DNA of 64,000 bases from Fomes fomentarius (taxonomy: Eukaryota > Basidiomycota > Agaricomycetes > Polyporales > Polyporaceae). The translations under genes and the position numbers were made by a program. Of this stretch, positions 24,138 to 36,692 are shown piece after piece. The notes beneath the pieces are model-generated. The model was given only the letters and a program-made list of their open reading frames with translations. It searched no databases and was not told where the DNA came from. The first letter of the stretch is position 1, and every line of letters begins with the position of its first letter. The stretch is taken from assembly GCA_022606135.1 (NCBI GenBank), contig JABYQN010000019.1:248001-312000 (forward strand). Reading direction: 5' to 3'.

Positions 24138-25228
24138 ATGCAGGGCTATGTTACTTCCTCTGTCGTCGGTGGCCGCGACGGCTACATCTTCAACGACGTC
24201 TTCGCCATGAACCACAATGGTAAGCTGGATCCCACACTATCTAGCTCTCTCATATGTCTCACATTGCTGACGTAGGCGACTTCCTCGTCGACAACTATGG
24301 TTCGTGCCCGCTCTGTTCCCCCTCAGGCTCAAGCTGATTGCTGATGGTGGTTTGCAGAGAAGCATGTCCTCGACAAGCAGCATCCGATCCGGTCAATCTA
24401 CGTCTCTTACGGCTGGGTGGTAAGTCAGCTCACGCAATAATCCTCCTTCAAGTGGACACCGTGCACGACTAAATGCACGGTTTGCTGTAGGTCGACGGTA
24501 TTGCCGTCGAATACCAGAACTCCAAGGGCGAGAGTGTCACACTGAGCCACGGCAGCCAGTTTCCGGACCGGAAGGAGGTCAAATTCCATGGTTCGTATTC
24601 TGTGATTTGGCCCATTGCTAGGTCTGCCCCAGATAACTCACACAGCGGCCTTGTAGCAAACGAGATCCTCGTCGGGGTCTTCGGGCGCGCGGGCAAGCAG
24701 GGCTTCTATAAACGCGAGCTCGTGAACAAGATGGGGTTTGTCATCTGCGACGGGCGACATCCGCATCGCCGGGGTGAGTCTCTGATCTTCCCGTACATGT
24801 GCCGCGGAGGTGACTGAATAAAAAATCGTTGCGTATTTCCACAGCCTTACGGCCCTCCGTCGAACGCTCCCAACCGGGACGATGGCGAGGCGTTCTACGT
24901 CTCTGATGTCCTCGCCTTCGGGGGCTTCTCCAAGCACACCTCCAACCGTGAGTAATCTTCGTCACATTTCCATTCGATGCCATGTTGACCATGTCTGACG
25001 ATGTTTGGCTGCTCGCGGCGGACAGTCGGCATCTCGGGGCTGTTCTTCTTCAAGGACCTGTCTAGGCCGATGGATATCGGCAGATACCACATACTGCCCA
25101 TCGATGCCGCGGTTGAGGCTGCTGAGAAGAACGTGGGAAAGGAGGAAGTCACCCCCGTTGAGAACGGGAACGGAGACTTGAAGGGTGTTGTCAAGGGTGT
25201 TGAGGAGCTGGCCGTTGTCGACGCCTAG
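24138..25228 (+). pseudogene. jacalin-like lectin gene, copy 3, frameshifted
   Basis: The start MQGYVTSSVVGGRDGYIFND and exon layout are those of copies 1 and 2. The jacalin strands IRSIYVSYGW, VDGIAVEYQ, EILVGVFGRAG and LGFL..GLFFFKD-type end are still readable. In the fifth exon, copies 1 and 2 have GACCTCAACAC(C/G)GG; copy 3 has GAC joined directly to GGGCGAC (about 24750). Eight bases are lost and the frame shifts. With the conserved donor and acceptor, the shifted frame meets a stop early in the next exon. A rescue would need a different splice site, and I saw no good one. Its promoter is as well conserved as the others, so it may still be transcribed. If the deletion is a sequence error, it is simply a third lectin gene. 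Confidence 0.65.
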
Positions 25229-25593
25229 ACTGACTTACCGTAGGCCGTGTGTTCACTGCCAGCCTTCTCCCAGTGTTTGCTTCAGAGAGTGTTTGTGTCG
25301 TGTTCCTGTTCATCCGAGACGCGGCTTCCAGCCATGTTGTGGCCTTCGAGGCCCTCGGAAGCGATACACATACATCTTTGTTCTCGTAATACATGGAATT
25401 GCAAGCGATTCGGGCGTACGGCGCTGTATGTGGCATACAGCGGTCCATGGGAGGTGGTCAGGATAAGTATCCGGAGACGGGAAAATCAAGTGCTACACAA
25501 CAAACGGGCGTGACCACGGCGGGGTGTGCGACTCAGTGCTGGAGGGAAGTGCAAAGGACGTTGTTGTGTTTTATACCATGAGAAGGAAGAGCT
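25229..25593. other. intergenic between convergent genes
   Basis: Tail-to-tail spacer between jacalin copy 3 (+) and the lineage-specific family member (-). I see no gene. Confidence 0.5.
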
Positions 25594-26891
25594 TCATGCG
25601 CGACGAGCGCAGGACTGTGCTGAATGGTCAAGCTCAGTGTTGTGCGCCGATTGAGCGCTGTCGCGCGGCTTCTGCAGTCTAACGCCGATGCGCGGCTGAA
25701 CACTGCCTTTGGAGACGACGTCTATGGAGATCAAGACAAGGTCTTCCATCTGGTACGGGACGGGCATGCCGCGATTGTCGCGCTCCGTCTGTGACAAAAG
25801 TCAGTGACTCAGAGGATTCCGAGGTCGAAGGACTCGCTCATGCTCACAATGTACTTGGCCATCACACGGGCAGCGTATGTGGCCATTTCTCCCTTGGTGG
25901 GCTGCCTGTGCTCTCCCCCCTCGCACGGAGTACGGTCACTTGTCGGCTGTACGGAAACGAGTTTTCCTCAAACTTATCATGATTTGCAACGGGTCAGGTA
26001 CAAGCATGCCGCATGAACGATACAGAGAGGGCGTACCAGGTAGCGGAATGACACTTTCTGTGCCATCACGAGGTCCGAAAATGCAGGCTCAGCACTATCG
26101 GAGAGGTTGCTGAAGTTAGCCTTGAGAGCATCTGAGAGCGGGAATGCTCCGTAGTCGAGGGATGCTAGGATTCGAGAGGGTGCTTTCTTCCCCCCCGGAA
26201 CATAAGAATGTTGAGGTAGTACCTAGCAAACGCCTATGAGTTGCTTGAGTATCTCATATGGGTAGAAAAAATATACCAGATAGTCAAACTCGCATTCCGC
26301 CTTCGTTTTCTCTGACGTCAAGGAATTGGATCCACTGCCATGGGGAAGCACGTCCAATATGGGTTTCTGAGGTGGGTCGGGGATCAGGGCTTCGGGATGA
26401 ACGAGGATGTTCCCGGGTTGACCCGCACCGGAGGGAACTCCCAGGTTGTGCCCGGCAGGGCCGAGGCCGACCGGGTCCGTGGCATGTGTGGTAGAAACGA
26501 CATCGTAACGGGTAGTTTGCAACACCGGGGGCATATCGCCGTAATCGTACTGGAAGCTAAGATGGAGTGGCTGGTAGTAAGCCTGGGAGTGATTATAAGT
26601 GTCTGCGTTGCGGGACCAAGCCTGGTCTTCCATCGCTGAGCTGAGAAGACCGGTTGATACGCCTTCAAGCTGGTGTGAGGAGTAGGTAAAGTCGTAGCCG
26701 TTGAGCAAGGATTGCGGTCTCCACCCAATCGTGAAGTGGCTTTGACTAACAGCTTCCTCGACTCTATTCACCATCGACTGTCCGTATTGCGGGTAACTCG
26801 CCGCATCAGGGGTGTACGCAGACCAGATGTGCACGCTGCCATCTGCGGTTGACGGCGGCGTCGCTGTCGGGTGCGCCTGATCCATGTGCAT
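25594..26891 (-). pseudogene. lineage-specific fungal family, member 1 (one frameshift)
   Basis: I know no function for this family; it is defined here by three homologous genes in the window. The ATG at 26891 (MHMDQAHPT) opens a disordered P/S/Y/Q-rich half. Spliced exons then give LASLDYGAFPLSDAL, MAQKVSFRYL, FEENSFPYSRQVTVLRARG, QPTKGEMATYAARVMAKYI and the C-terminal block LVLISIDVVSKGSVQPRIGV. Each block aligns with member 2 at 52839-54035. Between VTVLRARG and QPTKGEMA the frame slips by one base beside a run of six G/C (about 25915-25920). Adding one base would make the spacing equal that of member 2. It is either a recent pseudogene or a homopolymer sequencing error. All other splice junctions are in phase. 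It faces a large plus-strand gene across a 1.8-kb divergent intergenic region. Confidence 0.6.
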
Positions 26892-28681
26892 ATCTCCAGG
26901 ACTTGAGCGATCCTAAGCGACCACGATGAATGAGTGAACGAAGTTACAGTAGCATGAGACAGGGGAGGTGAGAGATCGATTAGTACCTGGATGGGGACAC
27001 GTGGAAGATAGTAAGGATAGCGAAGACCAAGCACGGCGCTGCTCAAAAGCCATGGCGGAGTCGGGGGCTGCGGACTCGAATGTGGAAGCCCGCGAGCGTA
27101 CGGGATTACCAAGATGAGTGGTCGGAGTGTTATGGATATCTGGAGTGATCTGTCAACGCCCACAAGAAAACACTCGCCTGTCTCTCTGCCTCCTCTCGAC
27201 ATACCCTCTTCCCGGTACCGTTAAACGCATTGTCGTCTTCCCTGGCCTGGTCTAGTAAGCAAAGTTGTGTTGAGCTCGTTGTCACGAGTTCGAGTTTTTA
27301 CGAGTTCGCGAGGCGTTCGTTCCTCAGCGATCACGCTGTCACGTCAAGACGTGGAGCTCGGAAGTGCACTTAACAAAGGTGTGATCGCGAACCAACTTCC
27401 TATATTCTACGTGTTCTTCCAAGCATACGAACATCGCAACACTTCTTATGAACTTCGGCGGGCAGTGTTTGCGTGACACAGCGTGTGGGAAACTGATGGA
27501 CGTCCACTGGCGATGCTCGAGGGAAAATGGGATGGCCGCCGATGCTAAAAACCTTCGCGGACACTGAAGTAGTCGGGTCTGGCACACTCAGACGTAAGAG
27601 CCCGCAAAAGGGCCGAGTTGCCAGAACGTATCATGGCCAGCCCGGAGAGCTTGTGCGGATATCTGGATGGAAACAATAGGAAAGAACTCACCTAGCTTGC
27701 GAAATCCCCATCTTGACATAATCCGTGTGAGCTTCGCGCATTGCCTTCCTGGGTGCAGGCGACCATAGTTTCTATGTACCCGGTCGGAGGAGAGTCCTGG
27801 GAGAGTCACTCTGGTCGTCCTCATTTGTGGGGACAATCAGTGGGCTGGACTCGGTCACAGTCGCTAGGTTATACAACACACATCATAGATTTAAACGTGA
27901 ACTCACTTTGAGTCTCGTGTCGTCCATGTCCCTCTCTTCCGCCTCATCCATCGCGAGTGTCTTGAATGAAATGTCTATGCGAAGGTGCACAATGGGGATA
28001 TAATGTATGGAAATTGCTGTTCAATGACTGTTCATGCGGTGCCTCCATGCTGACGATGGCGGACCGCGGCGCCACGGTATGGCCAACGCGGTCCCGTGAC
28101 GAACGCGTTGTTGACGGATGTTAGTCGGTACGCGGTTGGCATTCCCACTGTTGCGCGCGACGCCCACAGAACCAAACGCTCGTGTTGATCCATGTTCGGC
28201 TTTCCAGACCTTCAGGCGTCTCCTCTCTCAGCTTCTCTTGCTCTCTTCGACGCGTGCGATCTCTCAGTCCAGGGTTTTATCCTTCGGTCTCAGGTTCTCG
28301 TTTCTCAGGGGGCAGTGGAGGTGATTAGTTGGCAAAGCGACCTTGCATACGTAGCAAGGTGAGTATCCCGTCTTTCGCTCTTCAGCACTGCTCACTCGTC
28401 GCACAGCGGTAAGTAGCCGACTCAAGAAACAGCAAGCAATCAAGCAACAAGTAACGATCCTACGAGTCTCCGACCTCTTGGTTCACGACACGTTCAGGCA
28501 TCTTCCCTCACGTACATATCACGACCGAACATAGTTTCGTTTCTCTCGACTCACTTATACTAACGACATAACGCGACGAACGCGACAAGCACGACTCGAC
28601 TCTGTTGTATCACGACTCTGCACGGTTTCATTTCATTCACGAACTCAACCCCAACCCACGACGTCACACGAGCATTAGAAG
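26892..28681. other. divergent intergenic region
   Basis: About 1.8 kb lies between two divergent genes and should contain both promoters. Open frames here are short and unconvincing. The last 300 bp, with many CGACGA/ACGACT repeats and short introns possible, looks like a 5' leader of the large gene. Confidence 0.5.
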
Positions 28682-31600
28682 ATGCGTAACACTCTACCTC
28701 TGCTGTCTCGCGCTCCGGCTCCAAACTCGTCCTTCACCCGTGCCCCCTCTCCCCTTCCGTCTTCAGACACCCCTTCGCATCCTGTCCCCACCATTCGTCT
28801 CATTTCCGCGACCCCGTCGGCGGCCGGCTCTGCTGGCGATGCCAGCACCTCATTCGCAAGCTCCTCCTTTGCCTCCATCGCTCCCTTCGCGTCGTCCCCT
28901 CTAGCGCCCAAACAAGAGGCCGAGGCGCCTCGAAAGCGTCTTGTTCCCAAGAAGTCCAAGCTTGGGCTCCTCGGCGGCGGCAAGTCGAAAGAGAAGGCGA
29001 GCAAGGACCTCTCCGACGTCGTTCGACGCGTCGGCGGCGCCCCCTCCACCGGCCGCGGTGGCTTCGAGATCTACGTTGACCAAAGCGAGGATCCGGAGAT
29101 GGGGGAGCTTGTAGTGGTGAAGAAGAAGAAGTCCCGCCTTGGACTCGACGGCATGAAGTGGGGCGCACTTGGTGAGGTCACCAACATCCCTGCGACGGGG
29201 AAAGAGCAACAGAAGGAGCACCATAAGGCTGTTCCGACTGAGAATCTCCTCAAAGTCAAAGGCGACGAAAACCAGAAGTGGTGGAGCATCGGGCGCGGGA
29301 GGAAGGACTCGAAGAGCAAGGACAAGGAACAGAAAGCCCCTGCTCGTTCGAAGAGTGTGTTCTGTCCCTCCCGTCTCAAGCTTGCGCTGACGTGTTTGAT
29401 ATGTAGCCCCCGAACCTTCGAAGCCATTCGAAGGCCGCGCGCGATTCAACTCGCTCGACTCGGGGATCCTCCTTAACAGTCCCGCTTCGCGACCCCATAA
29501 GCAAGGAACGGTCAACTCCGTGAAGTCGCTTCTGGAGGTCCCCGTCGTCACCACCACACCAGCCGATGACCAAACTGGCGAGACCGTCCCAATGGCGAAC
29601 GGCCTACTCGCTGCTGACGCCCCACCCTCTGGCTCTATTGCTGTACGCGCCATTCGCTCAATGCGATCGCTCGCGCGCATGGCCAGCTGGGCACAACTAT
29701 CCAATGACAAGGAAGGCAACGCGGGCACCGCTCCGACGGAGACCCTGAAGACGAAAACGAAGGAGGAGAAGAAGCTGAAGGAGAAGGAGGAGAAGAAGAG
29801 CAAGGAGAAAGGCGAGATGAAGAAAAAGAAAACAAAAGACAAGGCGAAGTCGAAGGAGAAGGAAAGTAGGGAGAAGGAGAGAGAGAAGGAGAAGGAGAAG
29901 GAGAAGGCGCAGACCATTCGCTACTCTGGCAGTAGCTTTGAGGCCGGCGCTCTCAGCACACAGGGCAGCCCTGCCGCTCTGAAGACCGAAGACGGACCAC
30001 GGACGCTCACTCGCAAGAAGCAGGGCGTGCTTGGACTTGGCCTGCCGTCCACGATACGTTTGTCGACTGTCCGCGATACGTCGGGCTCGTCAGCAGGCTC
30101 AGTTGCAGGCGTCCCCCAGGCCCCTCAACGGCTCTCGGTGGACTCTGCCCACCTCATCATGAACGCGCAGGGCCGTCCATCGTCCATCTTGTCCAGCGGC
30201 TCCTCGCTGCGTCCGCCATCTACGGCGTCAGGCATCTCGACTTACTCGGGGGGTCGCTCTCCGCGCTCATCCTCGGGCTCTGTCGCCTCTGTCAAATGGG
30301 ACGAAGTCGGAATCAAGACGGTCAAGGAGAAGCAACGTCAGGAACGACGCACGCGCCAGGAGCAGGAGCGGACGGAGGGCAGCAAGACGAAGCGCGAGAG
30401 CCGCAAGTCGTCCGAGTCTCGTCGCCGCACTCCGATCTCTGAGATCTTCCCTGAGGTGCAGCAACAGCAGCGTAACTCCGCAGCATCGCTCTCGCCTCCT
30501 GCGTCGATCGTCGAGCATCCGCTTGTCCGTGTCGAGAAAGCAACTGCGGACGGCCACTCTCCGCCGACTGACGACGAGGAGCTGCAAGAGGGTGTCAGTC
30601 TGAGCGAGACCCCTGTCAAGCGCGCTCGTCCTAGACCTATGTCTGAACAGCTGCTTGGACGAGCACGTCCTCAGCCCATCTGCGATACTAGTGATGGTGA
30701 CGGTAGGTCCATTACTGATTTCTATTCCTTGATCGTCTCTGACAATGTGTATGTTAGCCATGCTTTCGCTCCTCGATGCAGCGACCAACGATTTGGCATC
30801 TCTCATTAACCGCTTGGACCTGGAAGCCACCCCCGCGAGTACTAACAACAGTCCGTTCAACCTCACGCCCCTGCAGACCGTCCAGGAGAGTCCGCTTAAG
30901 GCGCGGTCCATCAACCATAGGAGCCCTCCACAGGGCGAGCTGCGCGAGAGCACCGCTTCCATTGCGTCTCTCAGACCATATGCGAAGTCTCAATCATCGG
31001 CTATGCCTCCGAAACTGTCGATCCGGCCGTCGCAGACGCTTTCCAAGAGTGCTCAGCTAGTCGGTCAGCAAATCGCGCCATGGACGGAGCTCGACTGGAA
31101 GGTGTCGCCGCGCAGACCCCTCGTCAAGCCGAAGCCCGCGTCCCACCTCCAGCACAAGCGCACGCTCACGCCCTCGCCTGCGGATCCTCTCCCGGTGTTC
31201 CAGCCACTTCGTCCTGCTAACCCCAAGTCCAAGGCATCGCTCCTTGCGTCTGAGCCCGCGTCACGCAGCGCCACGCCTCCGGTCACTACTGAGGTCGTAG
31301 CGCCTTCCTCGCAGACTTTCGGCTCGCGGCCTTCGAAGATCGGTCTGAAGTCCTCGAAGGGCGAAGACGAGGTACAGCCCTCCCCGACGCCGGTCTTCAG
31401 TCGGGTGGGCATGCACATCCGCAAGGGCTCTTCCCTCGTCCCGATGAACAGCAAGGGCAGCGTTGGCAGTCTGCGCAGGATGGGCGTGTCGATGACCTCG
31501 GAAGCGCGCAAGAAGTTGGGCTTGAGTGGTACGCTCGGAGGCTCGACTGAGCCTGATGTCGACCCCGAGGATCCCGACTCCGACATTCCCGACGAGTTGC

Positions 31601-34600
31601 AGGTCATCCTCTCTGGCCAGTCTGACGGCGAGATGTCGCGGCCGCTCACGCCTTTCGACGACACGCTCTCGTTCCGCCCGCCGCCTTCGCCTGGCTCGCC
31701 CCCAAAGAGTGCACTGCCGGTCCCCGGAGAGGTCTCTGTGGAGGAACAGGAAGCCCAGGTGCCAGTGTTCCAAGCACAACTATTCGATACGGAGGCGAAT
31801 CAGGCCGAGCTCGACGACGGTGACTCTCCAGTGTCGCCGTCCGAGGACGACACGAAGAAGTCGTTCGACTTCACCGGCGAGCTGCGCAAGTTGAACGAAT
31901 CTGGTGGCTCCGACCGTGCTAGCTTCGTCGAGCAACTCGAGACGGCGTTCAAGACCCCTGCGCGCATCGAGCTCGGCTTTGACTTTGGAATTCAGGACCA
32001 CCTGGACGTGCCGCCTGTGCCCGCGCTCCCGAAGAATCTGCGCCCTGCGCCTGCTGAGGATGTGCCTAAGAGCTTCTCCAACTTCGGGAACACGACGTCC
32101 ATGTACGGCGGCTCTGAGGAGGCGGGTAACCGCGACTCGGGCTTCTCACAGGATAGTGGCCACGACATCAGCTTCATGATGCGCGAGTTGGAGGATGAGT
32201 GCCGCGTGTATCCGCAACTGTCGCGCGCGCCGTCGATGCAGTCAAAGCCCTCTGACGGCATGCTTAACCGCGACTTCAAGTTTGGTGGCAAGCCTTCGCC
32301 TCGGGACTCGACGACGGAGTCGGACTCCAGGCCGCTCACGCTGTCTGACATCATCCCTCCTCTGTCGCACTCCAGGTCGCCTTCCCACAGCTCCGTGATC
32401 GAAGAGGACAGCTCGGTCCTGAAGTCTATCATGGCCAAGGCGACGGAGATCCTACCGGAAGAAGACAGTCGTTCGCGTGTCAACTCAAACGCGAGCATCC
32501 AGCGTCCTTCTGCGCCGTCCCCCCATTATCCCGACGAGACGATCAGTACGCAAGGTCACGCGCGCGTGGAGTCCGGCATCAGCTTCACTGGGTTCGATTC
32601 CTTTGACGAGGTCCGGCGCGGCTTTGAGTTTGGCCCCAATCGTCCTGCGTTCTACCCGCCTGCCAACGCTGCTTACCGCCCCGGTCACCATGCTCGCGAC
32701 TTTTCCGTCTTCAGCATCGCATCCGTCTCTTCGTACGGTGCTGTGGTCGATTCTGGTGCTCAGGATCCCTTCGGCTACGCTCGCGAGGGTCCCAGCAGGC
32801 CGCCGTCGATGGACGACGTGTCAGTCTCGATGTCCATGTCCATGTCTGTCGACGACACTTTCCAGTTCATCCGTGCTAACCGCCCTCGTAGGCGTGTCGA
32901 CAGTGACGCTTCGAGCTTCTACTTCCAGTCGTCGCAGATCCACCCCTACCGCCGTGGACACCGTCGTGGACCGTCTGCCATGTCCGTCGCCTCGAACGCC
33001 CCACCGATCAGCTTGTACAATCGCAGCTTCGGTCAGCACAGGCGCAACGAGTCCAACACTAGCGCAAGCTCCGTCGCGATGTCCTATGCGATGCACGGCG
33101 CTAGTGGGCGTGCTGCGTGGACGCGGCATAATCGCGACTTCTCGGTGGACTCGATCATGAGCGACTTCTCGGAGCGGCCGATGGCGCGTCCTGGATTGGG
33201 CGACAAGATGTTCGACAACGCTCACGGTGCGCCCCTCAGCGCGATCTCGGCGTCCCCGGAGAGCACGTACAGCGAGCCGGACGAAGTCAACCGTACGTCC
33301 TGGGACTCCATCATGGACAACGACAGGTACACTTCCGTCGTGGAGGATTCGCTCTTTGATAAGACCGGGAAGAGGTCGTCTATGTCCTCGGAGTCTGTGT
33401 TCGGCTTCGATCCCTCCTCGTACGCTCAGTACGGGCGGTATGTCCCTAGCCAGCAGTTCCGGCCGTTGTCCATCATGAGCGAGATGAGCGTCCACAGCTC
33501 GGTGAAGGAGGATGACACCATGATCACGGTAAGTCATTCCCTTTTGCTCCATCGTGGATGGTCAGGCTCATGTGAGTCCTGCCATAGATGCTCGGCGGCG
33601 GGCATGTTCGTAGACGGTCTGTGAGCTCTCTCGTCGGTGCCTCCCCCTGTGCACGTGTGGAGAGGCATAGGCAGACTGCGCTTCCTGGTCGTGTGCTGCA
33701 GTTCGACGCGGAGCCCCAAGCGAAGGAGTCGCCCAAGGAACCAAGGTTGCTTGCGCAGCCCTCGATCGCGTCGACGTCCTCGTTCCAGTTCGGTGGTGAG
33801 CGGATGATCAAGGCACGGCAAGGCTTGCTCGAGCGTCAGAGCTTGGAGGAGAGCGCGCTCATCGCGCAAGGTGAAGACCTCCTGGATGCACGTGAGTACC
33901 AAGTGTTACCCATTGCACGTCTCATAGCTGATAACCGCTCTCAGTGCGCGAGCACTCCATCTTCAACCGTCCTAGCCCTGCTAACCGCTCTCGGTCCAGC
34001 ACTTACACCTCTTCTTCGTCGTCTGGTACGGATACTCCCCCGCTCTCGGCTTCCGATGGCTCGTCTGTGTCCGGCGGCTCCCAGTCCAGCATCGACATTG
34101 GGCATCTTAACACTCTGCTTGCCAATGCAACCCACCCGAGCAGCGGTGCTGCGAGAGCTCGCGCACGCGCAAGGGCGAGGGGAACCGGTCACCGCCGTCG
34201 CATCGATGAAGCCCGGATGTCCCGATCATCTGTGTATGAGACCATTCAGGAGGAGAGCTCTGTGTACTCGAGCTCTCCGTCATCTCATCATCCGACTCCT
34301 CAGAGTGTCGGCAAGCAGGCGCCCAGTTCTCTGGCGAACGACACAGTCTACATCGTCGACAGCGACGGAGACTCCATCTACAGCCAGTACGACGAAGAGA
34401 CCGGCATCACCACCCTCCGCAGGTACTACGCCCTTCGTGACGAGGCACAGGTCACCGTGGATGAGAGCAAGCGCATTTGGCTTGACACGCCATTTTCACT
34501 ATTTGCGCTACAATGTGGGTAATCGTCTTCATATTCTGGCTGTTAGCATCTGACGTCCCGTGTCCACAGCCTTCCAGCCTCCTCACGAGCCGGTCGCTAT

Positions 34601-35218
34601 GCAGCAGTTGCTTGAGCAATCGCAGAAGAACTACGGACCGTTGCCTTCCGAGCTTCGGCCTTATCGTGTCCGCTCGAGGACATCATCTAGGGCGTCGCCG
34701 TACCCTCAGCCCAGGGCAATGCGACCGACGATGTCTCCCGAGAAGCCGCGTTCGCCTCCTATTCGGGTCTTCACTGACGCTCCAAGCAAGCCGTTCGTGA
34801 TCGCGAACAATGAGCACTCCATCTTGCGCGAAGTGCAACGTAACACCAATGTCAACGTGCCCACCCCGTCTCCCGCGCTTGGCGAGATCAAGCCATTCAC
34901 TCCGTTCAGCCTCGAGCTCGACACGTCGAAGCATGGGAAGAACAAGATGGGTCTCCCTGCGCGCCCGCGCGTCACGTCAAGCACGCGTCGTGCGGCGCTC
35001 GGATGGTCGAAGCGTAGTAGTGGCAAGTCCAGTGCGCAGGACTTCAAGGAGAACTCGGCTATCATCCCAACGTGAGTACCATTTCTTTTGTGTAGCCACC
35101 GAGACATCTCATTGACCATGGTTCTGGTCCCCGCAGTCCTTCTGAGACCCTCAGGATCAACCGCCCGCGCCCTCGTGGTCGACCCACTCCGGCGCGTGTC
35201 GCCGTTCCAGCGGCATGA
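28682..35218 (+). CDS. very large disordered Ser-rich protein (2,065 aa), unknown function
   Basis: Seven exons join in frame: 28682-29354, 29407-30702, 30758-33528, 33588-33891, 33945-34514, 34570-35071, 35137-35218. They total 6,198 nt, or 2,065 residues plus stop. I do not recognise a catalytic domain. Visible features are a basic N-terminus (PKKSKLGLLGGGKSKEK), a long K/E-only helix-prone tract (about 29745-29915), and a second K/R/E segment at about 30310-30420. LSLLDAATNDLASLINRLDLE opens the third exon. Many SS/PS/RSxS repeats, an SMSMSMSVDD run (about 32825) and short SRPxSM repeats follow. The C-terminus ENSAIIPTPSETLRINRPRPRGRP looks like a basic conserved tail. There is no signal peptide or membrane span. 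The composition suggests a scaffold or cell-cortex/nuclear protein with many phosphosites, which is inference. Strong codon bias across the whole length supports one real gene. Confidence 0.85.
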
Positions 35219-35932
35219 TCCTCATCTCTTTCCTCCCTCCAACTCTCTCAAATCCAGCATAAATCATCCACCACGCCTTTTGCTTTCGTCGTCTGCTTGT
35301 CAATGCTGTGGACGCGCCTTGTCACACGAGAAGGCCGTGCGTCATCTCATCTATGTTATGCGTACATCTGTCTATGCCCCCCACGTCTCATATCACGGTT
35401 CACACTTTTGCTTTCTTGCAACGCAAATCCGAAATGTCTGTACCCCCCCATTTCTTGCCTTCTCCACGTCCATTCCCTGCTCCCTTCTTGCTCATGCTCA
35501 TTGACGGGAACCCGCCCTTTTGCTTCGCTGCGGCGAGTCGAGTGTGGATGGACGCTTCTTGGTCCATCTCAAAGTTTGTCTGCATTCGGGCGAGATGGGC
35601 TTGTACATAGTTTTTGACTGTACTTGCGATCTCGTATGCAGCACGGCTCTAAGTATCTATCTCCCTATCTACATAATCAGCACTGTGTCAGTATCGTAGA
35701 TTCGTCGACGAATGCATGCATGCTTTGCTGAAAACGAGTACTGTGGCGAGATATTGCCGCGCGAAGTCGAAGGGGGCCGTGATGGATGTCACGGGCCGCC
35801 GCCGGGCCGAGTTTAGCCCCTTGTGGCACCAACTATTATGGTGCCTCCCTCCATCATTTCCTCGTTCTTCCCTCTGCTTCAAGCTTCAAGCCTCTTGGAC
35901 CTTTACTCTGACTCTGAGCACAACACGATACA
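35219..35932. other. intergenic
   Basis: 3' flank of the large gene, with pyrimidine-rich DNA, then the PEBP promoter. A CT-rich stretch just before 35930 may be its transcription start region. No gene seen. Confidence 0.5.
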
Positions 35933-36692
35933 ATGGTGCTGGTTGATCCTCTCTCAGCGATAGTCACCACACTCCAGAAGGAGCAGATCATTCCCGATAT
36001 CATTCCAGCTTCGCATCTGTTCACTCCATCAGTGCTTTTCTCTATCGTCTACCCCAACGGCGCGGAGGTCAACCTCGGGAATGAGATGGCAGTAGAGGAG
36101 ATGCAGGATGAGCCGGAGATCAGGCTTGCAGCGCTGAACGGATCGTGGGATGAGGCCCCGGAGGCCTCTTACACATTGGCGTTCCTCGATCCAGACGCGC
36201 CGTACAGGACAGACGCGATCTATAGGTCGTTCAGGCATTGGGTGGTACGTGAATGAGTCTACAGCTCTGCCGGTCTCCTAGCGGGACTCACGACGCGGTA
36301 GATCACTGGGCTCAAGGCACCCGCCGTCGCCTCCAACTCGGCGGAAGCTCTGAACGCGCTCAAGACACACCCGTCTGCGACTCCTTACCGTCCGCCAGGT
36401 CCCCGTCCAAATTCTGGTATCCACAGATACAGTCAGTCTACTGTGTTGTGCCATATTGCCATGGGTGTGGAGGTTTGTACTGACGACGTCACTCGCAGCC
36501 TTTTTACTCTTCCAAGAACCGGTAGGCGGGGAGCAGCCCTTCACCATACCGCAAGGCGCTCCCGAGTACGGCGCCGCGCTGGAGGAGCGTAGAAGCTGGA
36601 ACCCGATCACGTTCGCGGAGAAGCACGGACTGAAGCTAGTCGGGGTGAATTACTTTCTTGTGAGGTCTGCAGAGGTCGATACAGCGCAGTAG
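35933..36692 (+). CDS. phosphatidylethanolamine-binding protein (PEBP) family
   Basis: Three exons, 35933-36244, 36302-36431 and 36499-36692, give 211 residues. The family signatures are clear: YTLAFLDPDAPYR (ligand-pocket DPDxP), SFRHWVV (pocket histidine), and PPGPRPNSGIHRYTFLLFQEP, which spans the last intron. A C-terminal helix FAEKHGLKLVGVNYFLVRSAE closes it. PEBPs bind anionic phospholipid head groups or act as kinase or protease inhibitors; the role in fungi is not settled. The length is typical. There is no signal peptide, so it is likely cytosolic. Unlike much that follows, this gene appears intact and single in the window, marking the edge of the orderly region. Confidence 0.9.

Noticed and set aside
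28901..29917. Long minus-strand open frame (338 codons), rich in S/F/L, opposite the large disordered gene
   Set aside because: It mirrors the K/E-rich and S-rich plus-strand coding sequence; codon bias and spliced phase all support the plus strand.
32821..33552. Minus-strand open frame of 243 codons
   Set aside because: Shadow of the third exon of the large plus-strand gene, produced by strong GC3 bias.
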